Of a stretch of DNA of 7,191 bases, positions 1 to 5,725 are shown piece by piece. The stretch spans positions 1 through 7,191 of the forward strand of contig JAAXVX010000073.1 in NCBI GenBank assembly GCA_013335275.1, read 5' to 3'. The notes below the pieces were generated by a model. The model ran no database searches, was not told the origin of the DNA, and was given only the letters and a program-made list of their open reading frames with translations. Both the position numbers and the translations under genes were made by a program. The DNA comes from Bacteroidales bacterium (GTDB lineage Bacteria > Bacteroidota > Bacteroidia > Bacteroidales > UBA932). Each line of letters opens with the position of its first letter. Positions within the stretch are counted from its first letter, which is position 1.

Positions 1-301
1 CCAAAGCATCCTGTTCAAGTTCAACAGTTATTGAACCTCTTCCTAAAATCTGGATTTCTGCCGGTTTATAGCCAATAAAGCTAAAAACAAGAGTACCATT
101 TGAGGGAGCATTAATGGCAAAAGTACCATCTTCCATAGTTGTTGTACCGGTTGTAGTGCCTTTAACCAAGATACCAACATAAGAGAGAGGCGAACCCGTT
201 CCCTTTTCAATTACGGTACCTGTTATCCGGGTGTTTTGTGCAATAAGCACCCCCTGGCATACAAATAACAAAACCGCAAACAATAGACTGATTTTTTTCA
301 T
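1..301 (-). CDS. SusC/RagA-family TonB-linked outer-membrane receptor, N-terminal part (runs off the left edge)
   Basis: The ATG is at 301-299 and the frame is open to base 1, giving 100 codons with no stop; the rest lies outside the window. The protein starts MKKISLLFAVLLFVCQ and continues to an AQ/NT boundary near residue 22, a typical Sec signal peptide. Residues about 24-97 form a carboxypeptidase-regulatory-like (CarboxypepD_reg-like) beta-sandwich domain. Its family signature is visible: ITGTVIEKGTGSPLSYVGI, then TTTMEDGTFAI, then LVFSFIGYKP. This domain precedes the plug and barrel in SusC-type receptors, which import glycans or peptides across the outer membrane with a SusD lipoprotein partner. 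The plug, the barrel and any SusD gene are not visible, so the substrate cannot be named. A TonB-dependent receptor outside the SusC group is possible. The start is supported by the signal peptide and by a predicted promoter about 85 nt upstream. Confidence 0.85.
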   Translation of the reverse strand, partial: MKKISLLFAVLLFVCQGVLIAQNTRITGTVIEKGTGSPLSYVGILVKGTTTGTTTMEDGTFAINAPSNGTLVFSFIGYKPAEIQILGRGSITVELEQDAL

Positions 302-386
302 TAATAAAGTTTTTAGTTGGTTAGTAATTAGTGTAGTTAGTGTATCATCTTTGAGTTAATCTCCCTAAGTTACGATTTGAGTTAAA

Positions 387-416
387 CAAATATAAAAAAA
401 TATAATTGAATACAAA
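387..416 (-). promoter_or_regulatory. Predicted Bacteroidota-type promoter of the SusC-like gene
   Basis: On the minus strand TATATTTG at 394-387 matches the Bacteroidota -7 consensus TAnnTTTG. It is preceded by TTTG at 416-413 with an 18-nt spacer, within the spacing reported for these promoters. A start of transcription near 380 would leave an AT-rich leader of about 80 nt before the ATG at 301. The assignment is by consensus only; AT-rich DNA can give such matches by chance. Confidence 0.55.
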
Positions 417-450
417 ATTCAGAATCTGCTAATAGCTAATTTTTACAATA

Positions 451-482
451 ACAAATGAAACGGCGTATGACAAATGAACCGG
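451..482. repeat. 13-bp direct repeat upstream of the SusC promoter
   Basis: ACAAATGAAACGG (451-463) and ACAAATGAACCGG (470-482) are identical at 12 of 13 positions, with starts 19 bp apart. They lie 35-66 bp upstream of the predicted -33 element of the SusC-like gene, in the gap between that promoter and the gdhA terminator. A same-orientation pair nearly two helical turns apart upstream of a promoter is the usual shape of an activator site. No bound protein can be named. Confidence 0.45.
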
Positions 483-501
483 AACTGATTTTTTATAAAG
501 A

Positions 502-534
502 AAAGCCGGCAGTTGGAATCCAACTGCCGGCTTT
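502..534 (-). terminator. Rho-independent terminator of gdhA
   Basis: The arms 502-516 and 520-534 form a perfect 15-bp stem (core GCCGGCAGTTGG with its complement) around a 3-nt loop. Read on the minus strand it begins 34 nt after the gdhA stop and is followed by TCTTTATAAAA, a T-rich run continuous with the TTT at the stem end. It ends the korA-korB-gdhA cluster and separates it from the SusC-like gene. The AAA/TTT at the stem base could also give some termination in the other direction. Confidence 0.88.
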
Positions 535-567
535 AAATATTTTATAAGGAAATTAATCCTTTAAAAA

Positions 568-1905
568 CTAAACAAGACCTTGTTCAAGAGTTGCCTGGGC
601 AACTTTCATGAAACCTGCAATGTTAGCACCGTTTACATAATTGATGTAACCGTCTTTTTGAGTTCCGTATTTAACGCAAGCCTCGTGTATGCTAAGCATG
701 ATTTGTTTAAGTTTTGCATCTACCTCTTCGGCAGTCCAGCTGATGTGCATTGCATTTTGAGTCATTTCAAGACCTGATACTGCAACACCACCTGCATTTA
801 CAGCTTTACCAGGAGCATACAAAACTTTAGCTTTTGTAAATTCGTGGATAGCTTCAGGTGTACAACCCATGTTTGAAATTTCGCCAACGCAAGTTACACC
901 GTTTTTGATAAGCTCTTTTGCATCGTCGCCGTTAAGTTCATTCTGGAAAGCGCAAGGAAGAGCGATGTCTACCTTTACAATCCATGATTTTTTACCTGCG
1001 ATGAATTTAGAACCAGGGAATTTTTTTGCATAAGGTGCAACAACGTCGTTGTTTGAAGCGCGAAGTTCGAGCATATACTCAATCTTTTCTGCGTTCATAC
1101 CTGCTTCGTCAATAATAACGCCATCAGGGCCTGAAAGAGCGATAACTTTTGCTCCGAGTTCAGTTGCTTTCAAAGCAGCACCCCAGGCAACGTTACCAAA
1201 ACCTGAAACAGAAACAGTTTTGCCTTTAAGCTCAATATTTCTTGTTTTAAGCATGTGGTTTACAAAGTATACTCCGCCGAAACCAGTAGCTTCCGGACGA
1301 ATAAGTGAACCTCCCCATGTTGCGCCTTTTCCGGTGAGAACGCCGGTGTTTTCGCGGGCAAGTTTCTTATACCAGCCGTACATAAAGCCGATTTCTTTTC
1401 CGCCAACTCCGATATCACCTGCAGGTACATCTGTATCAGGGCCAATGTTGCGCCATAATTCAGTTATGAAAGCCTGGCAAAAACGCATGATTTCTGCATC
1501 AGATTTTCCTTTTGGATTAAAATCAGAACCGCCTTTTGCTCCACCCATAGGAAGAGTTGTAAGAGCATTCTTGAAAGTTTGCTCAAAACCTAAAAACTTA
1601 AGGATTGAAGGGGTTACAGATGGGTGAAAACGGAATCCGCCTTTGTATGGGCCAATTGCATTATTGAATTGGATACGATAGCCAAGGTTTGTCTGAACTT
1701 CACCTTTGTCGTCCTGCCAGGTAACGCGGAAAGTAAAAATACGATCCGGCTCTACCAGTCTTTCTACAATTTTTGCTTTTTCAAATTCCGGGTGTTGGTT
1801 GTAAACCTCCTCAACTGATTCTAAAACTTCGTGAACTGCTTGTAAGTACTCTTTTTCATGGCCATACTTCTTTTCAAGTTTCGCCATAACTTCTGCTACT
1901 TTCAT
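568..1905 (-). CDS. gdhA: Glutamate dehydrogenase, hexameric family I
   Basis: This enzyme catalyses reversible reductive amination of 2-oxoglutarate with ammonium to L-glutamate, in the cytoplasm. The 445-residue length is normal for the ~50-kDa hexameric family. The substrate domain (about 55-190) contains GPYKGG (K88), K112, the signature LPMGGAKGGSDFNP (catalytic K124) and PAGDIG (catalytic D164). The Rossmann domain follows with GFGNVA at 235-240 and LSGPDG at 257-262. The C-terminal part has KAVNAGGVAVSG (367-378), where S377 matches the family's substrate-binding serine. F236 and P260 are at positions that favour NAD in the Clostridium symbiosum enzyme, whereas NADP enzymes usually have serines there, so NAD(H) is plausible despite the common NADP annotation. 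It lies 52 nt downstream of korB with no promoter consensus in the gap, so cotranscription is likely. Its terminator lies at 502-534. Confidence 0.96.
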   Translation of the reverse strand: MKVAEVMAKLEKKYGHEKEYLQAVHEVLESVEEVYNQHPEFEKAKIVERLVEPDRIFTFRVTWQDDKGEVQTNLGYRIQFNNAIGPYKGGFRFHPSVTPSILKFLGFEQTFKNALTTLPMGGAKGGSDFNPKGKSDAEIMRFCQAFITELWRNIGPDTDVPAGDIGVGGKEIGFMYGWYKKLARENTGVLTGKGATWGGSLIRPEATGFGGVYFVNHMLKTRNIELKGKTVSVSGFGNVAWGAALKATELGAKVIALSGPDGVIIDEAGMNAEKIEYMLELRASNNDVVAPYAKKFPGSKFIAGKKSWIVKVDIALPCAFQNELNGDDAKELIKNGVTCVGEISNMGCTPEAIHEFTKAKVLYAPGKAVNAGGVAVSGLEMTQNAMHISWTAEEVDAKLKQIMLSIHEACVKYGTQKDGYINYVNGANIAGFMKVAQATLEQGLV

Positions 1906-1957
1906 AATAGAAATTTTTATTTATAATGTTGTTTGTAATTTAAGGAACTTTCTTTAT

Positions 1958-2974
1958 TTATTTGACTTCCCATGTAGAGCCACTTTTAAGCAGTTCGTCC
2001 ATGTTATGTATTGTGGCTTTCTCTTTAACCTCAATGAGCTGGTCTCTCACATTGTCGTCGTATGTCTTGTCTTTCACAGCCCGTATAACTCCAAGAGCAA
2101 CAGGATATTCCGGATATTTCATATCAATGAGCATAGAGTGAAGACCCGGATTTTCTTCTGTTGCATCGTGAACAAGAAGGTCTTTTTCTGTTATGCCGTT
2201 TTCTCCAATTTTAACGACTTTAATTTTTATTCCCTCCAGCATAAGTCCTTTGTCTCTGTTTTTACCAAAGATCATAGGTTCGCCGTGTTTGAGAATGATT
2301 GTTCTGTCTGCACGGTTCTCGCGATCGGAAAGAACAAAATGTGTTTTATCGTTAAATATCACGCAATTAACCAAAACTTCGGTAACAGCTGTTCCGTCAT
2401 GCTTTGCAGACGCAACCATTATCTTTTGTGTTAACTCCAGTTCAACATCAAGGCTTCTTGCGAAAAAGGTTCCTCTTGAACCAAGAACAAGAGCTCCGGG
2501 ATTGAAAGGATGCTCAACTGTTCCGTAAGGTGAGGTTTTTGTAACTTTTCCAAGTACCGATGTTGGAGAGTACTGGCCTTTTGTGAGCCCGTAAATCTGG
2601 TTGTTGAAAAGTATAATATTGATGTCTATGTTTCTTCTTACAGCGTGGATAAAGTGGTTACCGCCAATTGCCAGCGCATCGCCGTCTCCGGTTATCTGCC
2701 AAACAGAAAGCGTAGGGTTTGCCACCTTCACTCCTGTAGCAATTACTGATGCTCTGCCGTGGATTCCGTGAAATCCGTAAGATTCCATATAGTATGGGAA
2801 ACGCGAAGAACATCCGATTCCAGAAACAAATACAAATCTTTCTTTTGTGTAGTTAAGAGCTTCGCAAACTTCGGGCAGTGCTCTTTGCACAGATGCCAGA
2901 ATAGCATAGTCCCCGCAACCGGGACACCATTTTACCTCTTGATTACTTTTAAAATCTTGTGGTGTATATTTCAT
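1958..2974 (-). CDS. korB: 2-oxoglutarate:ferredoxin oxidoreductase, beta subunit (TPP-binding)
   Basis: This is the catalytic thiamine-diphosphate subunit of KOR, which interconverts 2-oxoglutarate + CoA with succinyl-CoA + CO2 using ferredoxin, in the cytoplasm. The 338 residues match the family. WCPGCGDY (C17, C20), GIGCSS (C55) and a later cysteine at C204 are the expected four ligands of the [4Fe-4S] cluster built into this subunit. The TPP/Mg site is TGDGDA (95-100) with FNNQIYGLTKGQ at 123-134. The segment around residues 53-85, including GFHGIHGRA and ATGVKVANP, is typical of 2-oxoacid:ferredoxin beta subunits. LTKGQYSPTS favours KOR over pyruvate oxidoreductase. The gene starts only 25 nt after the korA stop, so the two are translated from one message. 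No separate ferredoxin-type delta subunit is present; the two-subunit form does not need one. Confidence 0.95.
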   Translation of the reverse strand: MKYTPQDFKSNQEVKWCPGCGDYAILASVQRALPEVCEALNYTKERFVFVSGIGCSSRFPYYMESYGFHGIHGRASVIATGVKVANPTLSVWQITGDGDALAIGGNHFIHAVRRNIDINIILFNNQIYGLTKGQYSPTSVLGKVTKTSPYGTVEHPFNPGALVLGSRGTFFARSLDVELELTQKIMVASAKHDGTAVTEVLVNCVIFNDKTHFVLSDRENRADRTIILKHGEPMIFGKNRDKGLMLEGIKIKVVKIGENGITEKDLLVHDATEENPGLHSMLIDMKYPEYPVALGVIRAVKDKTYDDNVRDQLIEVKEKATIHNMDELLKSGSTWEVK

Positions 2975-2999
2975 CTCTTTAGTTTTTTCGGGTTTAATA

Positions 3000-4835
3000 C
3001 TATAAAATTGCGTTTACTGCGTCAACTATCTCCTTAACAATGAAAGGTTGTCCCTGTACTTTGTTGTATTGGAGGAATTGGAACTGTTGGAATTCCCCTT
3101 TGAGGTAATTTGCAAATTGTCCGCTGTTTAGTTCGCAAACAATAATTTTTTTATAGTTGGCAAATATTTTAGCTGTGTTTTTTGGAAGAGGCATAATGTA
3201 ATCGAAATGTGCAAGGCTTACACTCCTGCCCTGGTCATGCAGCTCTTTTACGGCTGTGTACAAATGCCCGAAAGTTCCTCCCCATCCTACTACAAGTACA
3301 TCTGCTTTTTCATCTCCGATAACTTTTTGTTCCGGGATGAAGTTTGCAAGTCTTGCAACCTTCTCTGCACGCTCTTTAACCATTCTTTCGTGTACGAGAG
3401 GATCGGAAGAGACCCCTCCGTCGTTGTTTTTTTCCAGTCCTCCAACTCTGTGTTCCAGACCTACGGTTCCTGGCAGTGCCCATCTTCTGGCAAAGCGTAA
3501 ATCGTCCCTTTTATATGGCCAGTATGGAACTTCCTGTGGTTTGTCAATTATTGGAGGGTTAATTTCCGGATAGTCCTTCATGCTTGGAATCTTCCATGGT
3601 TCAGAGCCATTTCCTATAAATCCTTCTGTTAAAAGAATAACCGGCATCATGTGTTCCATTGCATATTTGCCAGCATAGAATGCAGCGTCAAAACAATGAG
3701 ATGGCGAGTGAGCAGCAATTACTGCGATTGGACACTCTCCGTTCCTTCCGTAAAGAGCCTGGTTAAGGTCGGTCTGTTCGGTTTTTGTAGGTACTCCTGT
3801 TGAAGGGCCGCTCCTCTGAACGTCCACAATAACAAGGGGAAGTTCGGTAATCATTGCAAGTCCAAGTGCTTCCGATTTAAGTGAGAGCCCTGGGCCGGAT
3901 GTTGTTGTAACTGCAAAATTTCCTGCATATGCTGCGCCTATTGATGTACAGATGCCTGCTATCTCGTCTTCGCACTGAAGTGTCTTTGCATTTAACTCTT
4001 TGTGAATTGCAAGCTCTTCAAGGATACTTGTTGCAGGAGTGATAGGATATGACCCGCAAAACAGCGGCCTTCCCGATTTTTCAGAAGCAGCAAGCAGTCC
4101 CCATGCTGTAGCCTGGTTCCCGTTTATGTTTCTGTAAATTCCCTTTTCCTGTTTTGAAGGAGCTATGCTATATGTATTAGGGATTGCATGAATATTGCCT
4201 GCGTAGTTGAAGCCATCTTTAATGACCTTCTTATTTGCCTCAATAAGTTCAGGTTTTTTGCGGAATTTCTTCTCAAGATATTTGAAAGTAGATTCCATTG
4301 GGCGGTTAAACATGTAGTAGCAAATGCCTAATGTGAACATGTTTTTTGAACGGATAACGGCTTTCGCATCCAGCCCGCTGTCTTTAAGACTCTCCTTTGT
4401 GAGAGTTGTAATTGGAGCAAAAATGATAATTCTGTCCTGAATTTTAAGCTCTGCAACAGGGTCATTTGTTTTAAACCCTGCTTTTACAATTCCTTTTTCG
4501 TCAAATGTATCAGAGTCTATAATAATTGTAGCTGTTGGTTTTGACCATTTGGCATTGGCTCTGAGGGCTGCCGGATTCATAGCTACAAGAACATCACAAT
4601 AATCACCGGGAGTGCGGATTTCGCCGCTGCCAATATTTACCTGGAATCCGGAAACTCCGGCAACTGTACCTTGAGGGGCACGAATCTCAGCCGGATAGTC
4701 CGGGAATGTTGAGATTTCATTTCCGAAAATTGCAGAAGCATCGGCGAACAGTGTCCCTGTCAGCTGCATACCATCTCCGGAGTCACCTGTAAATCTGATT
4801 ACTACTTCTTTAGTATCAATTACCTTGTGTTGCAT
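3000..4835 (-). CDS. korA: 2-oxoglutarate:ferredoxin oxidoreductase, fused gamma-alpha subunit
   Basis: This is the large subunit partner of KorB. With the ATG at 4835 it has 611 residues, the normal size of the gamma-alpha fusion. The gamma domain occupies about residues 10-190, opening with VVIRFTGDSGDGMQLTG, then FPDYPAEIRAP. The alpha part starts near 240 and has SYPITP (262-267), TTSGPGLSLKSE (311-322) and QRSGPSTGVPTKTEQ (340-354), the alpha-subunit core that shapes the 2-oxoacid and CoA site. The C-terminal domain includes DVLVVGWGGTFG (512-523) and CELNSGQF. The frame is open upstream to a TTG at 4892, which would add 19 residues, but homologues begin near the ATG and the predicted promoter places transcription start below 4890. 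I therefore prefer 4835. It is the first gene of korA-korB-gdhA and divergent from the carbonic-anhydrase-like gene. Confidence 0.94.
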   Translation of the reverse strand: MQHKVIDTKEVVIRFTGDSGDGMQLTGTLFADASAIFGNEISTFPDYPAEIRAPQGTVAGVSGFQVNIGSGEIRTPGDYCDVLVAMNPAALRANAKWSKPTATIIIDSDTFDEKGIVKAGFKTNDPVAELKIQDRIIIFAPITTLTKESLKDSGLDAKAVIRSKNMFTLGICYYMFNRPMESTFKYLEKKFRKKPELIEANKKVIKDGFNYAGNIHAIPNTYSIAPSKQEKGIYRNINGNQATAWGLLAASEKSGRPLFCGSYPITPATSILEELAIHKELNAKTLQCEDEIAGICTSIGAAYAGNFAVTTTSGPGLSLKSEALGLAMITELPLVIVDVQRSGPSTGVPTKTEQTDLNQALYGRNGECPIAVIAAHSPSHCFDAAFYAGKYAMEHMMPVILLTEGFIGNGSEPWKIPSMKDYPEINPPIIDKPQEVPYWPYKRDDLRFARRWALPGTVGLEHRVGGLEKNNDGGVSSDPLVHERMVKERAEKVARLANFIPEQKVIGDEKADVLVVGWGGTFGHLYTAVKELHDQGRSVSLAHFDYIMPLPKNTAKIFANYKKIIVCELNSGQFANYLKGEFQQFQFLQYNKVQGQPFIVKEIVDAVNAIL

Positions 4836-4889
4836 AAAATGTTTATTTTTTAAAGCTATAGCTTTATTATTACGTACATAATTATCCAA

Positions 4890-4916
4890 CAAATTTAGAC
4901 ATTATTCTTATTCAAA
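4890..4916 (-). promoter_or_regulatory. Predicted korA (korAB-gdhA) promoter with an embedded repeat motif
   Basis: On the minus strand TAAATTTG at 4897-4890 fits the -7 consensus TAnnTTTG. TTTG at 4916-4913 is a candidate -33 element, with a 15-nt spacer that is shorter than the usual 17-23. Transcription would start near 4883, about 48 nt before the ATG at 4835. The spacer contains GAATAAGAAT (4913-4904), a sequence repeated at 5009-5018 on the plus strand, so a regulator bound there would overlap the promoter. Consensus match only. Confidence 0.45.
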
Positions 4917-4993
4917 AAACCTTTTTGACATAAATTTTAAATTATTATAAAAAATTTGTTTTTTCATACTAAACAATAACCATATTACATCCA

Positions 4994-5019
4994 AATTCTT
5001 ATAGATTCGAATAAGAATT
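4994..5019. repeat. Inverted repeat AATTCTTAT/ATAAGAATT in the divergent control region
   Basis: Arms AATTCTTAT (4994-5002) and ATAAGAATT (5011-5019) are perfect complements, 9 bp each, around an 8-nt spacer. The right arm is part of GAATAAGAAT (5009-5018), whose exact reverse complement lies in the korA promoter at 4904-4913. The AT-rich arms and the 17-bp centre-to-centre spacing fit a dimeric operator better than an RNA terminator. It is followed directly by a second imperfect inverted repeat, TTGCCAATT/AATTGGGCAA (5018-5041), with one unpaired G. Confidence 0.5.
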
Positions 5020-5081
5020 GCCAATTTCTATAATTGGGCAAAGATTATTATAACCCTTTTTATTAAAGAACTATAAATATC

Positions 5082-5107
5082 TATCTTTGTTAATTATATT
5101 ATATTTG
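5082..5107 (+). promoter_or_regulatory. Predicted promoter elements of the carbonic-anhydrase-like gene
   Basis: Two exact TAnnTTTG matches lie just upstream of the plus-strand gene: TATCTTTG (5082-5089) and TATATTTG (5100-5107). The first leaves about 28 nt of leader after a start near 5096 and is preferred. Neither has a clean TTTG at the -33 distance; a T-run at 5057-5062 is the nearest candidate for the first. Which one is used cannot be decided from sequence. Confidence 0.45.
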
Positions 5108-5123
5108 TGAAGCAATACAGGAG

Positions 5124-5678
5124 ATGGGAATAATCAGAAAACTAAACGGAATAACTCCGAAGATTGGAAAGAACTGTTTTATAGCGGAAAATGCGGCTAT
5201 TATAGGAGATGTGGTTATTGGTGACGACTGCAGCATCTGGTACGGAGCAGTTTTAAGGGGAGACGTTAATCCTATTAGAATAGGGAACAGAGTAAATATA
5301 CAGGACGGAGCAGTTCTACACACGCTTTATAAAAGGTCTGTTGTAGAAATTGGGGATGATGTGTCAGTTGGGCACAATGCAATTATTCATGGAGCATCGG
5401 TGGGTAGTAGTGTTTTAGTGGGCATGGGGGCTATTTTAATGGACAATGCCGTAATTCCGGACAATACTATAATTGCAGCTGGTGCAGTAGTTTTGAGTAA
5501 CGCAGTACTGGAGCCGGGAGTATACGCAGGGGTTCCTGCCAAAATGGTGAAAGCCGGTTCCGAACAGATTGGGGAGGCTGCCCGCAAAAATGCAGGAGGG
5601 TATATGAAGTACAAAGAGTGGTATAAGAGTGACTATGAAATCGTAGAACCGCTCACTTCCGATGATGAACAAATTTAA
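5124..5678 (+). CDS. Gamma-class carbonic anhydrase-like left-handed beta-helix protein (YrdA/PaaY type)
   Basis: The 184-residue protein has repeated hexapeptides of a left-handed beta-helix from about residue 10 to 135 and a short C-terminal helix (EQIGEAARKNAGGYMKY). The zinc-site histidines of gamma carbonic anhydrases are present: H66 in DGAVLH, and H84 and H89 in VGHNAIIHG. R45 and D47 (LRGDV) and Q60 (NIQDG) are also conserved. It is a trimeric cytoplasmic fold that may interconvert CO2 and bicarbonate. It lacks the acidic loop with the proton-shuttle glutamate of Methanosarcina Cam, so it belongs to the shorter CamH-like group, where activity is proven for only some members. ATG 5124 is the only sensible start. 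An AGGAG at 5119-5123 abuts it with no spacing and so is probably not a working ribosome site. The gene is divergent from korA, whose enzyme handles CO2. Confidence 0.88.
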   Translation: MGIIRKLNGITPKIGKNCFIAENAAIIGDVVIGDDCSIWYGAVLRGDVNPIRIGNRVNIQDGAVLHTLYKRSVVEIGDDVSVGHNAIIHGASVGSSVLVGMGAILMDNAVIPDNTIIAAGAVVLSNAVLEPGVYAGVPAKMVKAGSEQIGEAARKNAGGYMKYKEWYKSDYEIVEPLTSDDEQI

Positions 5679-5725
5679 TAAGTATCAATAAATCAATATA
5701 AATCAACCTCTTTAATCCATTCAAA

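Noticed and set aside
1049..1627. 192-codon plus-strand open frame opposite gdhA
   Set aside because: Lies entirely inside gdhA on the opposite strand. Its protein has no recognisable domain and is rich in Pro/Ser, as expected from antisense of a conserved gene; gdhA is certain.
2006..2528. Plus-strand open frames of 142 and 111 codons opposite korB
   Set aside because: Antisense shadows of a well-conserved gene, overlapping each other in different frames, without a promoter or ribosome site.
3207..3573. Plus-strand open frames of 97 and 105 codons opposite korA
   Set aside because: Shadow frames of korA. The strong family motifs are all in the korA frame.
5119..5123. AGGAG as a Shine-Dalgarno site for the carbonic-anhydrase-like gene
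   Set aside because: It directly touches the ATG with zero spacing, and Bacteroidota genes generally do not rely on Shine-Dalgarno pairing.
4836..5123. Riboswitch or structured leader in the divergent region
   Set aside because: Both predicted leaders are short (about 48 and 28 nt) and very AT-rich. The inverted repeats lie outside them, so protein operators are a better explanation.
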